DNA of 27,392 bases from Lachnospiraceae bacterium (GTDB taxonomy: Bacteria; Bacillota; Clostridia; Lachnospirales; Lachnospiraceae). The position numbers and the translations under genes are program-made. The notes under the pieces are model-generated. The model had not been told where the DNA came from. It did no database searches and worked only from the letters and a program-made list of their open reading frames with translations. Location of the stretch: NCBI GenBank assembly GCA_016297945.1, contig JAEDFR010000023.1, positions 1 to 27,392 on the forward strand, written 5' to 3'. Position 1 is the stretch's first letter, and each line of letters opens with the position of its first letter. This document shows positions 7,574 to 15,361 of the stretch, one piece after another.

Positions 7574-10500
7574 ATGAGCATTGCAATTAATCAGATTGAT
7601 GCATATGAAAAAAATCAGGTTGTAAAGAATGGACACCAAACGTCTGCACCGGGAACAAATGACAAAGTTTCCAAAGGTCAGGCGGTTTTTGCGTGGAATC
7701 ATTCGCAGGATGGATTTGGGATGCAGGCATACCGTGACAATGACAATCAAAGTTCGTTGTTAGAAAAAGCAGCTTCTTTTGATGAAAAAAACAGCAAAGA
7801 TTATATGGTTGTTATGTCCAATACCATGTCGGATGAGGATTATTGCAAATGGCAGGAAAACGGCGGAAATCCGGGAGATTGCGAGCCGGGTGAAATGGTC
7901 ACCATCATGGATCAGATCAAAATTACGCTTGTAAAGGCAGGAGTGGAAGTTTCCGGTTTTACGGATCAATTGGATGCAGCAACAATCAAAGATGCAAGAT
8001 TAAGTGACGGATATGCCAATGCAATAGCCAATGCTTTAAAATACAAAAATCTTCCGGCTACCGAGGATAACATCAAATCCATGGCAACGCAGATGAATCA
8101 GATGCAGAATATGGATCAATTATCGGATGGAGCCAGAAAATATCTGATTGAAAATGAATTGCATCCGACTTTTGACAATTTGTATAAGGCAAACTATATG
8201 GCAGGTAAAAAAACTGCTGTTTCGCAAGGATATTATGAAACCGAAACCTCCGGATACATGGCAAAAAAGGGAACGATAGATGATGTTTCAACACTGGAAT
8301 CGCAGATTCGGGACATTATCAGACAGTCTGGTCTGGAAGAAAATTCCCAAAATATGGAAAATGCGACCTGGTTATTGGAAAAAGGACTCCCTCTGACTGA
8401 GAAAAATCTGCACTATATGGCAAATCTGGATTCCCTTACATTTCCTTTGGATGTAAATCAGGTTGCATTAGCAGCCGCAGATGCTGTTTCCATGGGATTA
8501 AGTGCCAAAGAAGGTAATCTGATTACCGGCAATGGTTATCAGACGGAAGAATCCGGATATCTGGATACATCTATAAAAATATATGAAAAAACACAGGCTG
8601 TATCCGATGAAGATATCTTTACCGTTATGAAAAGCGGAAAAAGTCTCAATCTCTACAATTTGTTTCAGGCAGTAGATAATTTGCAAAAAACTGCGGTGCA
8701 AACGGAAAACGAAGGAGAAAAGACCGGACAGATTGAACCGCTGACAGACCAACACCAAACAGTATTTATAGAAGCCAAAAAGCAACTGGTACAGATTCAG
8801 CTTACCATGAGTGCCCAGGCAAATCTTAAATTACTGAAACACGGAATTTCTATTGATTTAGAGCCACTAAATCAATTAGCCAAAATGCTTGCAAAAGAAG
8901 AAAGTCTGTATCATGCAACAGAGCTTGGAAACATTGTTGAGAAGACAGAGGAAATTAAGCATCTGCCACAGGATACACTGGGAGTTTCCGTTCAGGAAGC
9001 CTGGATGGCAAATCGTGTCTTTACCTTAGATCATGTGTATGAGACAGGAAAACATATTGCTGCCGATTATGAAAAAGCCGGTCAGAGTTACGAAGCATTG
9101 ATGACAAGTCCTCGTGCGGATTTGGGAGATCACATCAAAAAGGCATTTCAAAATGTGGATGATCTGCTTTTGGAAAACGGATTGGAAGTATCGGATGAAA
9201 ACCGCAAAGCCGCACGGATTTTGGGATATAACCGGATGGAAATCACACAGGAAAATCTGGATGCCGTAAAAGAAGCGGAAGCATTGCTTACAAAAGTTGT
9301 GCAACAGCTGACACCGGAAAAAACATTGCATATGCTTCGTGATGGCGTAAATCCTATGGAAATCAATCTGGATGAACTTTCGAATTATCTGGATACCCTG
9401 CAGAATGAAGGAGAATCTCTTGAAAAATACAGTAAATATCTCTATCGATTAGAAAAAAACAAGGAGATTTCGCAGGCAGAAAAAGATGCATATATTGGCG
9501 TGTACCGCCTGTTACGACAGATTGAAAAAGGAGACGATGCGGCAATCGGAACGCTTGTTTCCCAAAACCGGGATATGAATTTTGAGAATCTCCTAAGTGC
9601 AGTCCGTACACGGAAAAAAGGATTTATTGATACAAAAATCGATGACGCCTGTGGACTTTTAAAAGAAGTACAGAATAATCAGAAATCTATTTCTGACCAG
9701 ATTATGAATTATTATAAAAACCGGGCAGGACGGGTTCTTCATGAAATGTCTGCCGAAGGGTTTGAAGATTTCGAAGAGCAGAAAGAATTTTATCAGTCTG
9801 ACCTTGCGTTTATACGTCAAATGAAAGAAATTCCCGAGGATACTTTTACAGGATTGACTCAGGACGGGATTGCGACAACCGCAAATCATCTCATGGCAGA
9901 GCAGATGGTATCAGAGGATGCGGCATTTGTTAAAGATTATCGTAAGATATTAAAAGACCGGAATAAAGAAAAGGAGTTTTTGGATGAGTTGGAAAAACTG
10001 ACGGATTCTTTCGATTCGGGAAAAGAAAGTGTTCAGGCAGCTTATGAAGCTTTTGCAAAGCGGGCTTTACAGGGATTATCCGATGCCGGAGAGGAAAGTA
10101 AAAACCATATTGATGTACGTTCCTTTGCTTTTGATATGCGTCAGGTTTCTCTTTGGGGTGAGCATGCAAAACAGGAAAGTTATTATGTTCCGATGCAGTT
10201 ATCGGAGCATGTGACAATGGTCCATGTCAAAGTTGTAAATGGTGATAAAAAAGGAACCGTAACCGTCGACTTAAAAGAAAATGACGGATTTTTGGGAAAA
10301 GCCAGAGCTGTTTTTCAGATAAAGGAAGGAAAAGTCGAAGGATTGCTTCAGGTTGCAGACGATAAAGACCTTGCAAGCTATCAGGAAATTGCCGGTAAAT
10401 GTTGTGGTCTGATACTTGAGAAAACAGGAAAAAGTGCCGATATAACTTGTGTACAAAGTCAGACAATGAATTTAAATGCTTTCCACAAAGATGAAAAAAC

Positions 10501-10582
10501 CGAATCGACAAAGGATTTATATCTGATTGCAAAAGCATTTATCCAGAGTGTGGAGCAGGAGGTTACAGCTTATGAGAGTTAA
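7574..10582 (+). CDS. DUF6240-like flagellar-locus protein with possible FliK-like C-terminus
   Basis: A 1002-residue, mostly helical, hydrophilic protein without signal peptide or membrane segments. I associate this type with DUF6240 proteins of Clostridia flagellar loci, from memory. It contains several degenerate helical units of the form AxxLxxxGLPxTxxNLxxM (for example LLEKGLPLTEKNLHYM), suggesting an internal repeat of about 100 residues. The last 150 residues switch to beta-rich sequence (YYVPMQLSEHVTMVHVKVV, then KGTVTVDLKEN, KARAVFQIKEG and a closing helix). This resembles the C-terminal core of hook-length control protein FliK. The start ATG has AGGCAGG upstream. Its end overlaps the flagellin start by 11 bp, so expression is coupled to filament genes. 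A role as ruler, cap or export regulator is inference. Confidence 0.75.
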   Translation: MSIAINQIDAYEKNQVVKNGHQTSAPGTNDKVSKGQAVFAWNHSQDGFGMQAYRDNDNQSSLLEKAASFDEKNSKDYMVVMSNTMSDEDYCKWQENGGNPGDCEPGEMVTIMDQIKITLVKAGVEVSGFTDQLDAATIKDARLSDGYANAIANALKYKNLPATEDNIKSMATQMNQMQNMDQLSDGARKYLIENELHPTFDNLYKANYMAGKKTAVSQGYYETETSGYMAKKGTIDDVSTLESQIRDIIRQSGLEENSQNMENATWLLEKGLPLTEKNLHYMANLDSLTFPLDVNQVALAAADAVSMGLSAKEGNLITGNGYQTEESGYLDTSIKIYEKTQAVSDEDIFTVMKSGKSLNLYNLFQAVDNLQKTAVQTENEGEKTGQIEPLTDQHQTVFIEAKKQLVQIQLTMSAQANLKLLKHGISIDLEPLNQLAKMLAKEESLYHATELGNIVEKTEEIKHLPQDTLGVSVQEAWMANRVFTLDHVYETGKHIAADYEKAGQSYEALMTSPRADLGDHIKKAFQNVDDLLLENGLEVSDENRKAARILGYNRMEITQENLDAVKEAEALLTKVVQQLTPEKTLHMLRDGVNPMEINLDELSNYLDTLQNEGESLEKYSKYLYRLEKNKEISQAEKDAYIGVYRLLRQIEKGDDAAIGTLVSQNRDMNFENLLSAVRTRKKGFIDTKIDDACGLLKEVQNNQKSISDQIMNYYKNRAGRVLHEMSAEGFEDFEEQKEFYQSDLAFIRQMKEIPEDTFTGLTQDGIATTANHLMAEQMVSEDAAFVKDYRKILKDRNKEKEFLDELEKLTDSFDSGKESVQAAYEAFAKRALQGLSDAGEESKNHIDVRSFAFDMRQVSLWGEHAKQESYYVPMQLSEHVTMVHVKVVNGDKKGTVTVDLKENDGFLGKARAVFQIKEGKVEGLLQVADDKDLASYQEIAGKCCGLILEKTGKSADITCVQSQTMNLNAFHKDEKTESTKDLYLIAKAFIQSVEQEVTAYES

Positions 10583-11684
10583 TTATAATATTTCCGCAAT
10601 TTTAGCAAATAAAGCATTGAATCAGACAGACAGTAAGTTATCCGTCTCATCCGAACGTTTATCAACCGGATATAAAATCAACCATGCAAAGGATAATCCT
10701 TCCGGTCTGGCGATTGCACATCGTATGACTATGCAGCTTCGCGGACTTAGCAATGCTGCCCAGACAGCTTCCGACGGTGTTTCTGTTGTACAGACGGCTG
10801 AGGGTGCGATTTCCGAGATGCAGGATATGGTACATCGTATTTCAGAGCTTGCCGTGCAGGCGGCCAATGGTACCAATTCCGATGATGACAGACAGATGAT
10901 ACAGGAAGAAATTGACCAGTTAAAGCTGGAATTAACCAGAATTGCATCGGATACTGATTTTAATGGAAAGAAACTGTTAAACGGCGATTTTGATTTAAAA
11001 GGATATAGTGATGTGGAAGAAGTAAAGGTATCCTATTATTCTGATGAGGTCAAGGTCGGACAATATGTTATTTCAGCCATTAATCGGACATATGATGCAG
11101 ACGGAAATCTGATGGATGGCTCCGTGACTTTACTGCAGGATGGAAGTGCAAATGCTTTTCCGGCTGATTGTACGATCCGTTATGAAGGAAACAAAGCCAT
11201 CATTGAAGGAAGAGACAGCTTCCGCATGGATCTTACCATTGATGATTCCTTGGCGACAGCTTCTAATGTGACATTAGATATTACCGGAATTGGTGCGATG
11301 CGAATGCAGATTGGTGCCAATGAAGGGGAAATTATGGAAATCCGTATTCCGGCATTGGGCTTAGAGCAATTAGGCCTCAAAGATGTAGATTTATCAACAA
11401 AAGAAGGCGCTTTGAAAGCGATTGAACTGACGGATGCTGCAAATACTTACATATCATCCGTTCGTGCAAGACTGGGTGCATATCAAAATCGACTGGAGCA
11501 TACGGCAAACAGTCTGGATGCAACCAATGAAAATCTGACCGATGCATTTTCACGTATTATGGATACGGACATGGCAGAAGAAATGACAGAGTATTCCAAC
11601 GAGCAGGTATTAACCCAGGCCGGTATTTCCGTATTGTCACAGGCCAACGAAAGACCGCAGCAGGTTCTTCAGTTATTACAGTAA
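10572..11684 (+). CDS. Flagellin
   Basis: Structural subunit of the flagellar filament, exported by the flagellar type III system (no Sec signal is expected or seen). The 370-residue protein has the conserved N-terminal D0/D1 region: NYNISAILANKALNQT, SSERLSTGYKINHAKDNPSG, SDGVSVVQTAEGAISEM, then DTDFNGKKLLNG. The conserved C-terminal D1/D0 region has LGAYQNRLEHTANSLD and ends QANERPQQVLQLLQ, the usual flagellin terminus rather than that of the hook-associated protein FlgL. The variable middle (about 150-290) is short, giving a small surface domain. I chose ATG 10572 because AGGAGG is 9 nt upstream. It overlaps the preceding gene by 11 bp and is followed after 12 nt by fliS, its chaperone. 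It may be one of several flagellins in the genome. Confidence 0.94.
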   Translation: MRVNYNISAILANKALNQTDSKLSVSSERLSTGYKINHAKDNPSGLAIAHRMTMQLRGLSNAAQTASDGVSVVQTAEGAISEMQDMVHRISELAVQAANGTNSDDDRQMIQEEIDQLKLELTRIASDTDFNGKKLLNGDFDLKGYSDVEEVKVSYYSDEVKVGQYVISAINRTYDADGNLMDGSVTLLQDGSANAFPADCTIRYEGNKAIIEGRDSFRMDLTIDDSLATASNVTLDITGIGAMRMQIGANEGEIMEIRIPALGLEQLGLKDVDLSTKEGALKAIELTDAANTYISSVRARLGAYQNRLEHTANSLDATNENLTDAFSRIMDTDMAEEMTEYSNEQVLTQAGISVLSQANERPQQVLQLLQ

Positions 11685-11696
11685 TGAGGAGAGCAG

Positions 11697-12170
11697 ATGG
11701 ATCGTCAATTAAAGCAGCAGTTTACATTGCGAATTACCCAGGCTAACAAAACAGAGCTTTGTGTCATTTTATATGAAATGTTCATGACATATTGCTCGGA
11801 TGCCATATGCAATCAGGAACAGGGAGATACGAAAGAATTCCGTCTCAATATTCAAAGAGCACGCGGATGTCTAAAAGAATTAATGGGCTCTCTGCATTTT
11901 GAATATGAGCCCGCGCCCACGCTGTTAAAGTTATATATCTATATCAGCCGACTGCTGGTTCGTGCCGATTTACACAATGAAACAGAGCCATTAAAGGAAA
12001 GCAATAAAATTATGCAAAAACTTCATGATGCGTTTGCCGTTGCAAGTAAAGAGGATACATCCGGACCGGTAATGGGCAATACACAGACGGTATATGCAGG
12101 ATTGACCTATGGAAAAACAGATTTGAATGTCAGCCTTGAAAGTGATGCAAATAGAGGGTATTTTGCTTGA
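11697..12170 (+). CDS. fliS: Flagellin export chaperone FliS
   Basis: FliS is a small helical cytosolic chaperone that binds the C-terminal disordered tail of flagellin before export. The 157-residue product has the FliS pattern: residues about 8-30 match the ANKTELCVILYEMFM helix (TPxELxxxLYxxxL in the family), followed by the paired helices FRLNIQRARGCLKELMGSL and LYIYISRLLVRADLHN. It is divergent and about 25 residues longer than usual at the C-terminus, which is Gly/Thr/Asn rich. The RBS GAGGAGAG lies 6 nt before ATG. Position directly after flagellin supports the call. Its stop codon is at the left edge of a long palindrome. Confidence 0.88.
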   Translation: MDRQLKQQFTLRITQANKTELCVILYEMFMTYCSDAICNQEQGDTKEFRLNIQRARGCLKELMGSLHFEYEPAPTLLKLYIYISRLLVRADLHNETEPLKESNKIMQKLHDAFAVASKEDTSGPVMGNTQTVYAGLTYGKTDLNVSLESDANRGYFA

Positions 12171-12432
12171 TTTTTATCTCTCTTCTGATTTGTGTTCCCA
12201 ATATATATCTTTGCCGCCTTGTACTTCGGTTTCTAGACCTTCTAAGCGGCATGCTCACAAAGTATTATTAAATGACCGGTTTCAAAACTCAGACTTCGTC
12301 TTCAGACAGTTGAAACCGGTCATTATTTTTGTTCGCTTATGCCGCTAAGAAAGACAGGAAACCTCGTAAAAGTCGGCGGACAAAGATATATATTGGGAAC
12401 ACAAATCCGAAAGGGAAAGAATAGAAAAATCA
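12168..12432. repeat. About 265-bp near-perfect palindrome between fliS and bofA
   Basis: Two arms pair over almost the whole element around a centre at about 12298. A perfect 27-bp block (12187-12213 with 12381-12407) is followed inward by 5 bp (12214-12218 with 12375-12379), 8 bp (12245-12252 with 12339-12346) and a 15-bp core (12271-12285 with 12310-12324). The outer 8 bp (12168-12175 with 12425-12432) also pair. No gene is supported inside it. It could be a MITE-like mobile remnant or one very long hairpin in RNA. Confidence 0.85.
12271..12330 (+). terminator. Terminator after fliS, at the core of the palindrome
   Basis: The 15-bp stem AATGACCGGTTTCAA / TTGAAACCGGTCATT encloses a small inner hairpin, AGAC-ttc-GTCT (12291-12301), and is followed by ATTATTTTTG. 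It would end the flagellar transcript. Because the stem is symmetric and preceded by an A-rich stretch, some activity on the other strand is possible. Confidence 0.7.
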
Positions 12433-12510
12433 GTGGAGTACTCATTAATTCAGACATAATGAAAAAGAAACAGGCATATAGTGTATTAAATGTTAAAGAA
12501 GGATACAAAT

Positions 12511-12819
12511 ATGGCTGTTTTTTTTGATTGGCTGACAAATACTTTGCAAATCAATAAAACCGAAGCATACAGTATGGTAGCATTGCTGGCGGTTTTAGTA
12601 CTGGTTTTGACAATTGGTGCGTTAAAACGAAAAGCCGCTTTTTTGGTTGGATTTATGATACGCATGACTGGCGGTGTTGCCATGATTTTAGTGGTCAATT
12701 CCATCTTGTCCTATTATCAGATTTCTAGTCTGGTAGGGATAAATGCAATCAGCCTTTTGACAAGCGCAATCCTAGGAATTCCGGGGGTTTGCGTGTTATA
12801 CGCAATTTTATTTTTGTGA
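12511..12819 (+). CDS. bofA: Pro-sigma-K processing inhibitor BofA family protein
   Basis: BofA in Bacillus is an integral membrane protein of the outer forespore membrane that holds the SpoIVFB protease inactive until sigma-K is needed. This 102-residue product has three hydrophobic segments: about 18-37, 45-68 and 81-101. The C-terminal part carries the family pattern VGINAISLLTSAILGIPGV, close to the BofA consensus GINPxTxxxxGxLGxPGV. I chose ATG 12511 because AAAGAAGGA is 7 nt upstream; an earlier in-frame ATG at 12490 has no site. It suggests a spore former, although BofA-like proteins occur in some relatives without a clear sigma-K pathway. The gene stands alone between the palindrome and a scarred region. 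Confidence 0.82.
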   Translation: MAVFFDWLTNTLQINKTEAYSMVALLAVLVLVLTIGALKRKAAFLVGFMIRMTGGVAMILVVNSILSYYQISSLVGINAISLLTSAILGIPGVCVLYAILFL

Positions 12820-12865
12820 TTTTTTGTAAGACTTTCACAAAAAAAATAAAATTTGTAAAAAGGGG

Positions 12866-12894
12866 TTTACAAGACAAAAAACGTTTTATATAAT
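12866..12894 (+). promoter_or_regulatory. Strong orphan promoter
   Basis: TTTACA (12866-12871), a 17-nt spacer and a perfect TATAAT (12889-12894). The expected start is near 12901. No intact gene follows; the leader ends at an RBS and an ATG directly followed by TAG. Confidence 0.75.
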
Positions 12895-12900
12895 TCAACT

Positions 12901-13084
12901 TACAATAAATCTATGAAACATTTCTAGTCCGTTTCGGACATGTTTCCCAGTTTATTATTTTTAATCAAGATATATTTTAATCCAGAAATTTGTTATTCGA
13001 AAAATTGGATGCTTTAAAAGATTTCTATTCGAATAATATAGAATATCCAAAAAGTGATATTTAAAGGAGTAAGAATTTATGTAG
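12901..13084 (+). other. Orphan 5' leader ending in RBS-ATG-TAG
   Basis: The stretch between bofA and the transposase fragment holds no gene. Downstream of the promoter lies a hairpin (12917-12948: GAAACAT and ATGTTTC enclosing GTCCG-ttt-CGGAC, with a one-sided bulge), then T-rich sequence. A distant pair TTATTCGAA (12993-13001) and TTCGAATAA (13028-13036) follows. A clean AAAGGAG (13063-13069) sits 9 nt before ATG (13079-13081), and the next codon is TAG. This looks like the front end of a gene whose body was lost where the IS30-type fragment begins. The hairpin could also make a short RNA of its own. Confidence 0.5.
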
Positions 13085-13459
13085 TTTTTTTAACGGTTTA
13101 ATAGCAATGCAACTGCAGCTTCTAAATAGAAGGGTGAGTAAGCATTTGCCAGCTGCACGAGTGCCTTTAACAGTATCCATTTCAACTACTCCAAGCTCAG
13201 GAAAAGCAGCTGTATATTTTTCGAAATCAACATAGGTTCGTTTGTTTCGATAAGTCTGCTGAATGTTCTTTTTGCGAGGTTCAGAACGTTTCTTTCTTTT
13301 CTTGTAGCGGACACGCCTTGGAAGATCAATATTTCTAGCCTTAAAAACACTCTGATCGAAATAGTTGTAGAGCGTTCTACGGCAGACAGGAATCTCATCC
13401 GCATGAACAGCGAATATGTGACTTAATCCGTAAATAGTCTGCCTGAGTACAATTTGGGT
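13061..13459 (-). pseudogene. IS30-family transposase fragment
   Basis: Translating the minus strand from about 13459 gives an open stretch with IS30 transposase features. These are YGLSHIFAVHADEIPVCRRT leading into a TLYNYFDQSVFKARNIDLP helix region, a basic linker (PRRVRYKKRKKR) and EMDTVKGTRAAGKCLLTLLF. That last segment carries the first catalytic aspartate (DTV) of the DDE core. The frame then diverges and stops at 13061-13063. The second Asp and the Glu, and the N-terminal HTH, are missing, so the fragment is inactive. IS30 elements transpose by a DDE mechanism; here only the middle third or so survives, and its right-hand limit is approximate. Confidence 0.75.
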
Positions 13460-13580
13460 ACAGCAGGTAATGAACGATATGAACAGAATGAAAAGCGTAT
13501 CAAATGATACGCAAAGAATGTACGAATTACAAACTCATGCATCCATTTGGTTCAAATCAATAAAAGTAATAACAGCAATA

Positions 13581-13613
13581 AAAAACATCAACTTTATAGG
13601 TTGATGTTTTTTT
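13581..13613 (-). terminator. Terminator for the SHOCT-domain gene
   Basis: AAAAACATCAAC (13581-13592) pairs with GTTGATGTTTTT (13600-13611) around a 7-nt loop. On the minus strand the hairpin ends in a T run. The A- and T-tracts are symmetric, so it should work in both directions. It lies 22 nt beyond the stop of the minus-strand gene at 13635. Confidence 0.85.
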
Positions 13614-13634
13614 ATACTATTCTTCAAATAAAAT

Positions 13635-14159
13635 TTACTGATAAATAGAAATAAGTTTCTTACGAAGCTTTTCGTATTCTGCAGGATCTAAGATTCCGAT
13701 ATCGTGAAGTGTTTTTAATTTCTTAACTTTACGTTCGAATTCTGCCATTTCCTCATCCATAGTCATGTTATCAGATGACTTAGTTTCTACTTCTTTCTCT
13801 GCTTCGTCTTTTTCCTGCTGGAGCTGCTGTTCTAACAATTTTATGTCTTCGAATGCTTTTTTCATATCCATAACAGAATCTGAAATGCCAGGTAAATATA
13901 CATCGTCAGAACCAGCTGTGGTACGAATAACTGCACAGTTCTTTTTATTAATAACACCATGCTCGACACTGACAACATCTTTAAATTTATAACTTACATC
14001 AGTGATATATGGTTTGCTTCCGTCGTTTGGACAAATAAGTCCACGACCTGATATATACTGTACTGAAAAACTAATAAATATTTGTTCAGGATTTGCAAAA
14101 AATCCTGATTTATATTCGCCGTAAAATTCCTCTGTTCTGTTTAAATCTGCTGGATTCAA
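13635..14159 (-). CDS. SHOCT-domain protein of unknown function
   Basis: A 174-residue soluble protein. Residues about 15-110 are predicted beta-rich (ISFSVQYISGRGLICPNDG, then ITDVSYKFKDVVSVEHGV and CAVIRTTAG), reminiscent of small PH-like domains that often precede SHOCT, but I cannot confirm that. Residues about 112-140 are a charged coiled-coil-like helix. The last 30 residues, KVKKLKTLHDIGILDPAEYEKL and following, are a clear SHOCT (short C-terminal) domain, a helical hairpin found at protein ends. The start is TTG with AGGGGG 8 nt upstream. It is the only intact minus-strand protein gene here. Its proline codons are CCA or CCT with no CCG, unlike the genes outside this block. Confidence 0.75.
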   Translation of the reverse strand: MNPADLNRTEEFYGEYKSGFFANPEQIFISFSVQYISGRGLICPNDGSKPYITDVSYKFKDVVSVEHGVINKKNCAVIRTTAGSDDVYLPGISDSVMDMKKAFEDIKLLEQQLQQEKDEAEKEVETKSSDNMTMDEEMAEFERKVKKLKTLHDIGILDPAEYEKLRKKLISIYQ

Positions 14160-14404
14160 AATGATTCCCCCTTAAATAAAATCAAAAATATATAATAGTT
14201 ATAAACTAATTACTCAGTATTATACCACTATTTTCGTTATATGGTAGGTTTTTTTAGCAAAATAGCAAAAATTGTATACTTTATATAAATAACAGGAGAT
14301 TTTGGTATTTAAGTAAGGGTTTTTTTAACTAAAATTTAGGCTATAATTGAAAAGAAGAATGCAAATAGCAATAGAAATTTCAATTATTAAGAGGAATGGA
14401 CATC

Positions 14405-15355
14405 ATGGTAGAACGCAAAATTTTAAAAAACAAAATATATTTATATCTGACAGAGTTTTTTGCAGGTATGTCAGTTATGGCAGTTGAACTTGGAGCAAGC
14501 AGATTATTAGCTCCATATTTTAGTTCATCTCAAATTGTGTGGACCATTATTATTGGAACTTTTGTTCCAACTTTTATTAGTATTCCAGCTGTTGGTACTT
14601 CCATTACATTTTTGATCTTTGCAGGTATTTTATTAGCACTTTGCATTGTATATTTCGTAACTTCAAAAATAAATTTTAAGCAGGCCCAAAGGGTTCCAAT
14701 CAGTATTGTAATCCTCCTAATCTGCATCCTTTTTGGCCATAATAATAGTTTTGCATTTTGGGAAAATGATTTAACTTTTGAAGGTGAATCAATTTATAAT
14801 TATTTGCAGGTAAAAGAAAACGATAGGGAAGTTATACTTTCAACAAATGTACTATTTTGTGTTCAGTCTATTTATAAAAAAGACAAAGAACTAACAGGTA
14901 TGTATTATGATTATGCAATGGCAGCACCATATATGGCTGGTATAAATGAGAAGGAACACTTAAAAATACTCATTTTGGGAAATGGTTCTGGTACTTATGC
15001 AACACAGTGTGAAAGATATTTTGAAAATCTAGATATAACAGGTGTGGAAATAGATCAGAAAATCACGGACTTGGCAATTGAATATTTTGAATTGCCAAAG
15101 GATGTTGATGTTGTTACTTATGATGGGCGAGCTTATTTGAATGCAATTGATGATGTCTATGATGTAATTATGGTTGATGCATATCAGGATATTACTATTC
15201 CATTTCAGATGTCGTCGGTGGAATTCTTTGAGTTGGTAAAAAATCACTTAAAAGAAGACGGAGTTATGGTTGTTAATATGAATATGCGAGGTGGCGAAGA
15301 AGGTAATATTAACCAATATTTAGCAGATACCATAGATGCATTTATGAAAGGATAA
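14405..15355 (+). pseudogene. Spermidine-synthase-like membrane protein with internal deletion and cut C-terminus
   Basis: A 316-residue product. The N-terminus (about 1-50: LYLTEFFAGMSVMAVELGAS, then ASRLLAPYFSSSQIVWTII) matches the first helices of fused transporter/spermidine-synthase proteins. After IIIGT the sequence jumps to FVPTFISIPAVGTSITFLIF, which in full-length relatives lies about 100-150 residues later and is itself preceded by an IIGT motif. The soluble part has LKILILGNGSGT (SAM-type nucleotide site), VEID, TYDGRAYL and VIMVDAYQD. It then stops at ADTIDAFMKG, roughly 70-80 residues early by my memory of homologues. The frame stays open, so it may be expressed, but missing helices make normal function doubtful. 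ATG 14405 is preferred (GAGGA 9 nt upstream). fabF follows after 6 nt. Confidence 0.65.
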
Positions 15356-15361
15356 TAGGGC

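Noticed and set aside
9930..10538. Minus-strand frames of up to 103 codons under the DUF6240-like gene
   Set aside because: They are shadows of a well-supported long gene, with no RBS or known motifs.
12127..12527. Several 60-70-codon frames on both strands in the palindrome
   Set aside because: They mirror one another across the inverted repeat, have no RBS, and no recognisable protein.
12811..12843. Hairpin TTTTTGTGA/TCACAAAAA at the end of bofA as a terminator
   Set aside because: The stem is mostly A/T and is followed by A rather than T on the plus strand, so it would not terminate bofA convincingly.
13186..13404. 72-residue minus-strand ORF starting MRMRFLSAVERS
   Set aside because: It is the wrong frame of the IS30 fragment; the neighbouring frame gives clear transposase motifs.
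13470..13604. 44-codon plus-strand frame (MNDMNRMKSV...)
   Set aside because: AGG is too close to the ATG, the frame runs into the terminator stem, and no family is recognised.
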